Assembly (NCBI GenBank): GCA_948482415.1
Contig: CAOMFZ010000012.1
Span: 1-20,291 of the forward strand
Length of the DNA: 20,291 nucleotides
Reading direction: 5' to 3'
Source of the DNA: an uncultured Mailhella sp.
Lineage (GTDB): Bacteria > Desulfobacterota > Desulfovibrionia > Desulfovibrionales > Desulfovibrionaceae
Part shown: positions 13,821 through 20,291 of the stretch, one piece after another
How the letters are laid out: each line of letters starts with the position of its first letter
Numbering within the stretch: position 1 is the stretch's first letter
Position numbers and translations under genes: made by a program
The notes under the pieces: generated by a model
Told to the model about the DNA's origin: nothing
Seen by the model: the letters and a program-made list of their open reading frames with translations, nothing else
Database searches by the model: none

Positions 13821-16136
13821 TTATCTGCCAAACAAAAACGGCGCGTTTTCGGATTCACAGTAAATTTTATTTTCCGTATCAAAATAACGGGGTTGGGTAA
13901 TAAATGCCCCTGCCAGAATTTGCTCAAAATTGAGTTTTCTCTTGCGCAGAGAATACTGTGCCGCATCATGCGTCAGCCCCCAGCCTCCATAATAGGGCCA
14001 GCCGTAAGTATAGACTTCCAAAGGAATAGCCAGCGCGTCAATGCCGAGGTGAGAGTCATAGGTATGGATTTCAAGCTTATGTCCCTGCACATGGGTAATA
14101 GGATAATTATTCAATTTACAAAAAACATTTTTTGCCTTGGTCATGGCAGAAGCCTTTGCCATAAGACGCTTTGCTGCGACCTGTTTCTTATCCCAATGGG
14201 AAATATCAATGTCATCAACAGCTTCAATGGGCATGCACTCAAAATCATCATCTGAATTATTTCCCGAAGTTCCGCAGGGATTTTCCGTAAAGCCCAGCAT
14301 TTCCAATGGCACAAAATCAGACGGACGTGCAAAAGGCATAAGCTCATCAGCCAAATCCAAAATTTCGACTGCCACCTTGGTATTATTATTTTGCAGACAA
14401 TAAATGATATAAGCATCAGGACGCTGTTTGCGGATATATTCAATAAGTTTGCCGTCATCAGATAAAGGCAGGGAAAAAGAGTGGTAGGCTCTGCCCTTTT
14501 TATCCAAATTTCCTTTGCCGTCCTGCAACTGTGAACTTTCAGGCAGTTCATGGGGTGCAATATCAGCATTGCCGATAATAACAATAACATCTTGCCCCTC
14601 ATTGACATTTTCATAGTCATAATGCTCACGGAAAGAAGACAATTCCAGTAAAAATTGACGGAGCAGACGCGCCCGCAGCAAATCATTTTCAGTCATGGGT
14701 TTGATTTGCAAAATCTTTTCCAGCGGCGGATAGGGTCCGCCCTCAAAACAGAATGAAACCAGTTTTTCCTGATTATAGAGACGGTCAAATGCTCCTGGAC
14801 GAACATAGACAAGCGGAATATTGCCGCAGTTTTTTCTAAGTTCTTCATTGGGCTCAAGGGCAGTATAAACCATGCCCCTGTTATTATAGGCTGCCTCAAT
14901 GCCTTGCTGTTCTTTCATAAAATGAATGTTGGCATGTTTGTACATTTTAGCAAAAAAGTTTTTTTGCCGCTCATCAAAATTAATGCAGGCAATGAAACGT
15001 TTATTTTCAAAAAGCTGCGGTACCTGCAGTAAAATCAAGCGCACAAAAGCCTGAAAGTGAGACGGCTCGCCCGTAATAGGATGCAGATAGCGGGTAAAGA
15101 AAAGGCAAAGCGCCGCAAATAATTCTTCTTTTTTAACTTTGATATTGCGTCGTGAACAGGCGACTTTATCCCTGGTCAGTCCCCAGCCGGCATAAAAAGG
15201 CATGCCGTAGCAATGGACTGTTTTACCAAGAAGTACGGCGTCAAAGCCAATTCTTGCACTCACGGTATATACTTCATCAGCCTGTGCCAAAATGGAAAAA
15301 GTAGAAACCTGCTCAGAAATTATTTGTATGCCGTTTTCCAGCGCAAATTTTTTCAAATAGCCTTTTTTCTTACCCTGTAAAACAGAAGGGGGCTGCAATA
15401 AAAAGAAGGCTGCTCCTGGATGCTGTTCTTTGGCATCAAGCACCATTTGGATAAAACTCTGCTCTGTGGCAAAAACTTTTTTTAATTCCTGTTTGGTTTT
15501 GCGTGCCTGCTCAATAATAACAACACGTTTTCTGCCGCCGGGAGTAAAAAGCTTATAGGGGGAAGCGTCCAAAACATAGCGCTCAATGCCTATTTTTTGA
15601 TTGATAACTTCGCCCAAAATTTCTTTTACATCATCCATGCCATAGGGGCTGAGTGCAGGGAATGAAATGGGCAAAAGAGAAAGAAAACGCTTTGCATACG
15701 CAGTGAGCTGTGTATCTTCTCCGGTCATGGAAGAATATTTTGCAATATCTTCCTCTTCATTGATGGAGAATTTCTTAAAAATATTCAGCAAACTGGGTGC
15801 TGCCCTGACGCAGTCTTCCCAGTCTGATTCAGTGCGGGCATCTAAAAATGACCCCTTTTTCTCTAAAATAAAAGAAGCGGGCAAAACCCCGGGAAGCTTG
15901 TACACGCCATCCCGAATATTCCAAACGGGCATTTTCAGAAAACGGGCAAGAAACGCCCAGCGCCCTTTAACCGTAATAAAAGCGTCAATATCTTTTTTAT
16001 ATTTCAGCGCTGTGCCAAAGGGAACGACGATAAGTTCCGGATATAATTTCTGTATATATTGTGCATATTTGGAATTTATACACGTCACTTTTAAGCGCCG
16101 TACACGGACACTTTGTTCTTCCTGATTATTTTGCAT
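13821..16136 (-). CDS. kpsC: KpsC-like capsule beta-Kdo transferase
   Basis: KpsC builds the poly-Kdo linker that joins group 2-type capsules to the lipid anchor on the inner leaflet. The family has two Kdo-transferase modules in one chain, and both are visible. The first closes with GFDAVLLGKTVHCYGMPFYA and GWGLTRD near residues 297-323. The second closes with HLGIDALAIPLEVYTYGWPY and GGWGLTHD near 696-724. The second copy is more diverged (Gly-Ile-Asp for Gly-Phe-Asp, Tyr-Tyr-Gly-Gly for Phe-Tyr-Ala-Gly). The length, 771 residues, is somewhat above that usual for KpsC. I prefer the ATG at 16136, with AGG five bases before it; a GTG at 16142 directly abuts the rlpA stop. No other capsule gene is nearby, so it is an orphan here, and its acceptor may differ from a classical capsule lipid. 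Confidence 0.85.
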   Translation of the reverse strand: MQNNQEEQSVRVRRLKVTCINSKYAQYIQKLYPELIVVPFGTALKYKKDIDAFITVKGRWAFLARFLKMPVWNIRDGVYKLPGVLPASFILEKKGSFLDARTESDWEDCVRAAPSLLNIFKKFSINEEEDIAKYSSMTGEDTQLTAYAKRFLSLLPISFPALSPYGMDDVKEILGEVINQKIGIERYVLDASPYKLFTPGGRKRVVIIEQARKTKQELKKVFATEQSFIQMVLDAKEQHPGAAFFLLQPPSVLQGKKKGYLKKFALENGIQIISEQVSTFSILAQADEVYTVSARIGFDAVLLGKTVHCYGMPFYAGWGLTRDKVACSRRNIKVKKEELFAALCLFFTRYLHPITGEPSHFQAFVRLILLQVPQLFENKRFIACINFDERQKNFFAKMYKHANIHFMKEQQGIEAAYNNRGMVYTALEPNEELRKNCGNIPLVYVRPGAFDRLYNQEKLVSFCFEGGPYPPLEKILQIKPMTENDLLRARLLRQFLLELSSFREHYDYENVNEGQDVIVIIGNADIAPHELPESSQLQDGKGNLDKKGRAYHSFSLPLSDDGKLIEYIRKQRPDAYIIYCLQNNNTKVAVEILDLADELMPFARPSDFVPLEMLGFTENPCGTSGNNSDDDFECMPIEAVDDIDISHWDKKQVAAKRLMAKASAMTKAKNVFCKLNNYPITHVQGHKLEIHTYDSHLGIDALAIPLEVYTYGWPYYGGWGLTHDAAQYSLRKRKLNFEQILAGAFITQPRYFDTENKIYCESENAPFLFGR

Positions 16137-16142
16137 ACTCAC

Positions 16143-17192
16143 CTACCGTACAACTAAATAGGATTTGGGAAAATTCTTTTTTAAATATTGCTGAACCTGC
16201 TCTGCCGTTTCCGTATTTTGAAAAGGTCCGGCATGAACAGAATAAAAACCGTTATCATTAAACACAGCAGCAGGAATATTGCGTTTTTGCAGTTCCTGCA
16301 CAAGATTTTTGGCAACATTTTGCTTGTCAAAAACAGCCAGATGCAAATAGATTTTTGAAGCAAGCGTTTGAAGCAAAGATTTTGGATCTTTTTTTGCCGT
16401 ATTCACATACACAGGCTTTACTTCTGCCATGGACTGATTATTGGAAAAACCTGCATTTCCCGCAGCCAAAGTGCCGCCGGCAAGAGAAGCAAGCGCCGCA
16501 CTCACGCTTTGATCTTCGTCAGAAGTTTTTTTTGAGCTGTTACTGCCAAAAAGAATGTCAAATAATCCGCCGTCGGCAGTTTTCTTTTTCAGAGCAGAAG
16601 AATTTTTGCCGTCACTGTCAAGATAGACCAAATGAACCTTGGCTGTTCCGTTTTTTATCATGCCAAGCTGCTGAGCAGCCGCCTGGGATAAGTCAATAAT
16701 TCTGTCATCAACAAAAGGTCCTCTGTCATTGATACGCACGACACAGGACTTCCCGTTTTCAAGATTGGTAACCTGTATATTGGTATTGAAAGGCAAAAAC
16801 TTATGGGCGGCTGTCATTCCATAAGTATTAAAAACTTCACCGTTGGAAGTCTTTTTGCCATGAAAACCGGGGCCATACCAGGAAGCAATCCCGATTTCTT
16901 CAAAACCCTCGGCAGATGCATAGGGAACATAGGTTTTGCCCAGCACAGTATACGGTTTTCCCTTGGGCAGACCGCTGTTTCGCTGTGTATTTAAATTTTT
17001 GTAATACGTTCCTGATTTTCTGTAACTATTCAAATCATTGTCAGAAAAGCGTGTTTTTGCCGGGTGTGCATATTGCTTTGCAGCTGTGCCGGAACCGGAA
17101 CCTGAAAAAACAGGCAGCGACACATTTCCTATTTGAATACAAGAGGTTAAGAAAATCATGCATAAAGATAAAATTACAATTCGTTTTATCAT
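16143..17192 (-). CDS. rlpA: RlpA-like septal lytic transglycosylase lipoprotein
   Basis: RlpA is an outer-membrane lipoprotein that cleaves denuded peptidoglycan strands at the division septum. The corrected start at 17192 (GAGG five bases upstream; 349 residues) gives a clean lipoprotein signal with lipobox LTSC (Cys 18). The frame could be extended to 17243, but that would bury the signal and overlap azlD. The double-psi beta-barrel domain covers about residues 100-192, with GIASWYGPGFHGKKTSNGE, the MTAAHKFLP block and RINDRGPFVDDRIIDLS, including the conserved Glu, His and Asp residues. The SPOR domain that targets septal glycan is at about 275-349 (VFDKQNVAKNLVQEL, YSVHAGPF). It lies between azlD (16 nt gap) and kpsC (a few nt), which suggests one transcript. 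Confidence 0.93.
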   Translation of the reverse strand: MIKRIVILSLCMIFLTSCIQIGNVSLPVFSGSGSGTAAKQYAHPAKTRFSDNDLNSYRKSGTYYKNLNTQRNSGLPKGKPYTVLGKTYVPYASAEGFEEIGIASWYGPGFHGKKTSNGEVFNTYGMTAAHKFLPFNTNIQVTNLENGKSCVVRINDRGPFVDDRIIDLSQAAAQQLGMIKNGTAKVHLVYLDSDGKNSSALKKKTADGGLFDILFGSNSSKKTSDEDQSVSAALASLAGGTLAAGNAGFSNNQSMAEVKPVYVNTAKKDPKSLLQTLASKIYLHLAVFDKQNVAKNLVQELQKRNIPAAVFNDNGFYSVHAGPFQNTETAEQVQQYLKKNFPKSYLVVR

Positions 17193-17208
17193 TACAGCCT
17201 CATCATCA

Positions 17209-17541
17209 TTATATGAAAATATGAAAATACCGCATACCTGCAACTAAAATCATACCCACCAGCAAGGTTGCAAATAAATTTTTCGTCAAATACGCCACCA
17301 GAAGCACAGGCGCAAATGCCATTAAAAAAAGATTTTCTTTTGCAAGATACAGTTCGCCGTTTTTCATAAAAATTTCAGGCGCTAAGAGTGCGGATAAAAT
17401 CGCCACGGGAATAAAGGAAAGCCAAATCTGAAAATTTTTGCTGATATTGCGCTTTGCCAGCAAGCCCATAGGAAGCAGACGGGGAATATATACCCCAATC
17501 ATCATAATTCCCAATAAATACGCACCGTCAAAAAAATCCAT
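17209..17541 (-). CDS. azlD: AzlD-family branched-chain amino acid exporter subunit
   Basis: This is a small membrane protein of 110 residues with about four hydrophobic segments. The YLLGIMMIGVYIPRLLPM start, the FIPVAILSALLAPEI centre and the LLVGMILVAGMRY end fit the AzlD family. It pairs with AzlC, 26 nt upstream, to form a two-component exporter of branched-chain amino acids (the Bacillus AzlCD and Corynebacterium BrnFE type; BrnFE also exports methionine). A purine-rich ribosome site (AGGAAGAG) precedes the ATG. Confidence 0.88.
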   Translation of the reverse strand: MDFFDGAYLLGIMMIGVYIPRLLPMGLLAKRNISKNFQIWLSFIPVAILSALLAPEIFMKNGELYLAKENLFLMAFAPVLLVAYLTKNLFATLLVGMILVAGMRYFHIFI

Positions 17542-17567
17542 TTTTCTCTCTTCCTGATCCGTAATAA

Positions 17568-18260
17568 TTATTTATTTTTCTCACGCTGCAATGTTATCCA
17601 TAAACCAACGCTGGCACTTAAAAGCGTGGCAAGAATAATACTCCAGCGATCAAAACCAAGCTGCATGAAACACAAAGAAAAAACTGTGGCAGCCAAACAC
17701 ACAATTATTTGAATTTTATCAATGAGCAAAGGCACAAGCAAAGCCGTAAACATGGCAGGAAGCGCGAAGTCGAGACCCCAGACTTCCACATTGGTAATCA
17801 GCCCGCCGGAAACAGCTCCCAAAAATGTGCCGATAATCCAGCCTGAATGGGCCACCAGAGCCAAAGTCAAAATCTGACAAATGGTTACATCATTGCCCTG
17901 TTTATAATGGGAAATATTGGCGGCAAAAATTTCATCGGTCTGAAAAAAGGATAAAAACATTTTCCATGAAAAAGGAATATGTTTCCAAGGAGTTACAAGA
18001 GCAGCACTCATCAGCACATGGCGCAGATTAACCAAAAAATTCGCTGCCCCAATGGATAAAATTGACGCCCCTGCTCCCAGCATGCTTGCAGCAATAAACT
18101 GCCCTGCTCCTGCAAAAACAAAAATAGAAAGCATAGTTGCCCAAAAGGCACTGATACCGCTTTTGACAGCCAAGACCCCAAAGGCAAAGCCCAAAGGAAT
18201 ATAGCCTATCATAATAGGCAAGCCCAATTTTAATCCGGCATAAAAAGAAGCATTTTTCAT
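17568..18260 (-). CDS. azlC: AzlC-family branched-chain amino acid exporter, large subunit
   Basis: This is a membrane protein of 230 residues with several hydrophobic segments. The N-terminal GLPIMIGYIPLGFAFGVLAV and the FAGAGQFIAASML motif are typical of AzlC/BrnF. With AzlD it should export leucine, isoleucine and valine, and possibly methionine, from the cytoplasm. It is the first gene of the azlC-azlD-rlpA-kpsC run. The strong promoter lies about 60 nt upstream. The leader contains a hairpin, and no strong ribosome site is seen before the ATG at 18260. Such exporters are commonly controlled by Lrp-type regulators, but no regulator gene is adjacent. Confidence 0.9.
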   Translation of the reverse strand: MKNASFYAGLKLGLPIMIGYIPLGFAFGVLAVKSGISAFWATMLSIFVFAGAGQFIAASMLGAGASILSIGAANFLVNLRHVLMSAALVTPWKHIPFSWKMFLSFFQTDEIFAANISHYKQGNDVTICQILTLALVAHSGWIIGTFLGAVSGGLITNVEVWGLDFALPAMFTALLVPLLIDKIQIIVCLAATVFSLCFMQLGFDRWSIILATLLSASVGLWITLQREKNK

Positions 18261-18294
18261 AATTCAACCAGTTTGCACTTCAGCTTTGCAGTTC

Positions 18295-18317
18295 AGCCAA
18301 TTTCCATGCCATTGGCT
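18295..18317 (-). other. Hairpin in the azlC leader
   Basis: AGCCAAT (18295-18301) and ATTGGCT (18311-18317) form a perfect 7-bp stem around a 9-nt loop, starting a few bases after the predicted transcription start. There is no T-run behind it on the minus strand. It could stabilise the 5' end or be an operator half-site pair (TTGG/CCAA type). Confidence 0.4.
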
Positions 18318-18327
18318 TAACAGAAGA

Positions 18328-18356
18328 TTTATAAAAGATACTGGGCATAAAGTCAA
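18328..18356 (-). promoter_or_regulatory. Sigma-70 promoter of azlC-azlD-rlpA-kpsC
   Basis: On the minus strand TTGACT (18356-18351), a 17-base spacer and TATAAA (18333-18328) give a near-consensus promoter, with initiation expected near 18321. It is the only strong promoter seen ahead of the four-gene run. Confidence 0.78.
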
Positions 18357-18374
18357 ATTTTCCCTCTCTGCTTT

Positions 18375-18468
18375 GGCTGTAAAATTTTCCTTATCCTCTC
18401 TTTAGCTGTGTTTTTTCGCTAAAGTTTTCCTTGCCAGAATACTCTGCTCTTGCTAAAGTTTTCTTTCT
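18375..18468 (+). repeat. Three direct repeats upstream of nspC
   Basis: Related blocks occur at about 18375-18394 (GCTGTAAAATTTTCCTT core), 18417-18435 (GCTAAAGTTTTCCTT) and 18451-18468 (GCTAAAGTTTTCTTT), spaced 42 and 34 bases apart. They lie on the nspC side of the divergent azlC/nspC region, which has no gene. They could be binding sites of a regulator of nspC or products of local duplication. A weak promoter (TTGCTA, then TACCTA 18 bases on) overlaps the last copy. Confidence 0.5.
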
Positions 18469-18492
18469 ATTCATACCTAATCAGGAAAAATT

Positions 18493-19680
18493 ATGTACTA
18501 TCCTCACAATTTGAACCCAGCCGATTTTCCCTCTCCCTGTTTTGTGACTGACCTTGCAAAACTTACTGAAAATATGCGCATACTAAATACAGTCCAGGAA
18601 AAAACACAGGCAAAAATTTTGCTCGCCCTCAAAGGTTTTGCCCAGTGGAAAAGCTTTCCGTATTTATCCGGAACCATGCAGGGCACGCTCCATGGTGCCT
18701 GTGCCAGTTCTGTGGACGAAGCAAGACTTTCCAGAGAAGAATTCAAAGGCGAAGTCCATGCCTTTGCCGCGGGCTTCAGTACTTCTGATATGCAGGAACT
18801 GCTCACCCTTTGCGACCACATCACCTTTAATTCCATTCAGCAATGGAAAAAATTTCGCCCCATGATTATGGAATATAATATGCGGCATGAGAAAAAAGTG
18901 CTCTGCGGCTTACGGATAAACCCCGAACATTCCGAAGGGGCTGTCCCTATTTATGACCCCTGCGACAAAAGCTCCCGTCTTGGCATACGCTTAAAAGATT
19001 TTGCAGATGAAAATCTTGAGGAACTCTTTGACGGCATTACAGGCCTGCATTTTCATACCTTATGCGAACAAAACTCTGATGCCCTTGACAGGACTCTGTG
19101 CGTTGTAGAAGAAAAATTTGCTTTTATGCTGGAACGTGTTTCCTGGGTAAATTTTGGCGGCGGCCACCATATTACCCGTGAGGATTATGACCTTGACTTG
19201 CTTTGTGATTGTATAAACCGCGTCAAAGCAAAATATCCCGTGCAAATTTATCTGGAACCCGGAGAAGCCGTTGCCCTCAAAGCCGGCTATCTTATCAGCA
19301 CAGTACTGGACGTCATCGAGGCTGATATGCCCATGGCAATTTTAGATACCTCTGCTTCCTGCCATATGCCCGATGTTTTGGAAATGCCCTATCGCCCAGT
19401 TATTACAGGCTCAGGAGAAGAAAACGAAAAGAAATACAGTTATCGCCTTGGAGGAAAATCCTGCCTTGCCGGCGACGTCATTGGCATTTATTCCTTTGAT
19501 AAGCCTTTGCAGGACGGCGATAAACTTATTTTTGAAGACATGGCAATTTACAGCATGGTCAAAACAACTACTTTCAACGGTCTGCGTCTGCCCTCCATTG
19601 CTCTGTGGGACAGCAGAACCAATGCAGTGCTTGACCTCAAACATTTTGGCTATGAAGATTTCAAAGGGCGCCTTTCATAA
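18493..19680 (+). CDS. nspC: Carboxynorspermidine/carboxyspermidine decarboxylase
   Basis: NspC removes the carboxyl group from carboxynorspermidine or carboxyspermidine, the last step of the alternative spermidine pathway. It is a PLP-dependent, alanine-racemase-fold decarboxylase acting in the cytoplasm. The protein has 395 residues. The PLP lysine is Lys 47 (LALKGFA). FGGGHH (221-226) and LEPGEA (254-259) bind the cofactor phosphate. The active-site Cys block is SASCHMPDVLEMPYRP, with Cys 290. The length and motifs match the NspC subgroup rather than diaminopimelate decarboxylase. AGGA seven bases before the ATG fixes the start. The partner carboxynorspermidine synthase, often adjacent, is not in the window. 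Confidence 0.94.
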   Translation: MYYPHNLNPADFPSPCFVTDLAKLTENMRILNTVQEKTQAKILLALKGFAQWKSFPYLSGTMQGTLHGACASSVDEARLSREEFKGEVHAFAAGFSTSDMQELLTLCDHITFNSIQQWKKFRPMIMEYNMRHEKKVLCGLRINPEHSEGAVPIYDPCDKSSRLGIRLKDFADENLEELFDGITGLHFHTLCEQNSDALDRTLCVVEEKFAFMLERVSWVNFGGGHHITREDYDLDLLCDCINRVKAKYPVQIYLEPGEAVALKAGYLISTVLDVIEADMPMAILDTSASCHMPDVLEMPYRPVITGSGEENEKKYSYRLGGKSCLAGDVIGIYSFDKPLQDGDKLIFEDMAIYSMVKTTTFNGLRLPSIALWDSRTNAVLDLKHFGYEDFKGRLS

Positions 19681-19725
19681 AATTTTTATGGAATTATTCT
19701 CTCTTACTGCTGCATATTGCCTTGC

Positions 19726-19753
19726 TTGCAATTTTTTAAATAAAGAGTAATAT
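19726..19753 (+). promoter_or_regulatory. Candidate promoter of the OmpH-family gene
   Basis: TTGCAA, a 16-base spacer and TAATAT lie about 30 nt before the start of the last gene. No clear intrinsic terminator follows nspC, so read-through from nspC is also possible. Confidence 0.5.
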
Positions 19754-19782
19754 AACCATAAATTCTACCTAAGGAGAAACCT

Positions 19783-20291
19783 ATGTTTCGTTCATTCATT
19801 TTGGCATTAGCTCTTGTTTTTGCTGCTGTTACCACGGCTCAGGCAGCTTCAAACGTTGCTATTGCTCCTCTCATGCAAGTTGCAGACAAAAGCAGTCTTC
19901 ATGACGCTAAAACCAAATATCTTGACTCTAAATTCGGAAAAGAAAAAGAAAAATTAGAAAAAGATGTAAAAGCTTTCCAAAAAAAGGCTGAAGAATTCCA
20001 AAAACAGGCAAGCGCCCTTTCTGATTCTGCCCGCCAGCAAAAAGGTCAGGAATTGGAAAAAGAAGCCCGCGCTCTTGAAAGCCGCCGTCAGGAATTTACC
20101 AAGAAGGCTGCTCCTGTAGAACAGAAGATCAACCAACAAGTCTTGGAAATCCTTGGCAAAGCTTGTGAAAACTATGCAAAAGCAAATGGCTATGACCTCA
20201 TTTTAGATGCAAGCAATGTTTTATATGCAAATTCTGCTACTAATATTGAAGAAGGTCTTATTTCTGAAGTCAATAAGATTTGGAAAGAAAG
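19783..20291 (+). CDS. OmpH/Skp-family periplasmic chaperone, 3' end beyond the window
   Basis: The frame is open from the ATG at 19783 (AAGGAG six bases before it) to the last base, at least 169 codons. A signal peptide of about 21 residues ends in AQA, ready for cleavage before ASN. The mature part is a long charged helix rich in Lys, Glu and Gln (roughly residues 40-125, coiled-coil-like), followed by a conserved C-terminal segment (ANGYDLILDASNVLYAN) typical of the OmpH/Skp family. Skp trimers hold unfolded outer-membrane proteins in the periplasm and deliver them to the BAM complex. In many genomes this gene sits next to bamA and lpxD; here the upstream neighbour is nspC, and the downstream side is not visible. 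Confidence 0.9.
   Translation, partial: MFRSFILALALVFAAVTTAQAASNVAIAPLMQVADKSSLHDAKTKYLDSKFGKEKEKLEKDVKAFQKKAEEFQKQASALSDSARQQKGQELEKEARALESRRQEFTKKAAPVEQKINQQVLEILGKACENYAKANGYDLILDASNVLYANSATNIEEGLISEVNKIWKE

Noticed and set aside
17193..17243. N-terminal extension of RlpA
   Set aside because: It would precede the lipoprotein signal peptide and overlap azlD. The ATG at 17192 gives a proper signal and lipobox.
18375..18468. CRISPR array
   Set aside because: Only three short, imperfect and unevenly spaced repeats without palindromy, and no cas genes in the window.

Overview
The window reads as a piece of a moderately AT-rich Gram-negative chromosome, about 40-45% G+C by eye outside one AT-rich gene. 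The gene set (diderm flagellar hook genes, RlpA, a KpsC-type Kdo transferase, OmpH/Skp, a long three-domain Pta, carboxynorspermidine decarboxylase, an NhaC-family antiporter) would fit a low-GC member of the Desulfovibrionaceae, such as a gut sulfidogen. That placement is an inference from gene content and protein flavour; no 16S or other marker is present.

Left end (1-523): no convincing gene. It holds an 87-nt imperfect palindrome, further hairpins and a minus-strand terminator, and looks like a palindromic repeat element placed beyond the end of the flagellar operon. Flagellar block (524-6144, minus): fliK, flgD and flgE, transcribed in that order from a well-matched sigma-54 promoter. 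FlgE is about twice the enterobacterial length. FlgD carries an RTX-like glycine/aspartate-rich segment in a C-terminal extension.

Divergently from fliK runs a markedly AT-rich gene (6251-8104, plus) for an asparagine-synthetase-like protein. It keeps the ATP-binding loop but lacks the N-terminal catalytic Cys. Its upstream region has a (TA)7 tract directly after a -35-like hexamer and a hairpin next to the start codon, and it has the marks of acquired DNA.

Middle (8105-11577, plus): an NhaC-family antiporter with a palindrome over its predicted -35, a terminator, a small SGNH hydrolase, a Bax-inhibitor-1 family membrane protein and tRNA-Val(UAC), with clear promoters and terminators for most units. 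Right-hand minus block (18356-11607): azlC, azlD, rlpA and kpsC are tightly packed behind a strong sigma-70-like promoter. pta follows with its own promoter and a shared bidirectional terminator. The block mixes branched-chain amino acid export, cell-wall and surface-glycan functions, and acetyl-phosphate metabolism.

Right end (18357-20291, plus): three direct repeats precede nspC (norspermidine/spermidine synthesis), followed by an OmpH/Skp-type periplasmic chaperone gene cut by the window edge. Most points worth following up lie in 2898-6300 (FlgD-RTX fusion, sigma-54 promoter, TA-tract promoter with the degenerate Asn-synthetase gene). I did not find a complete new multi-gene system.
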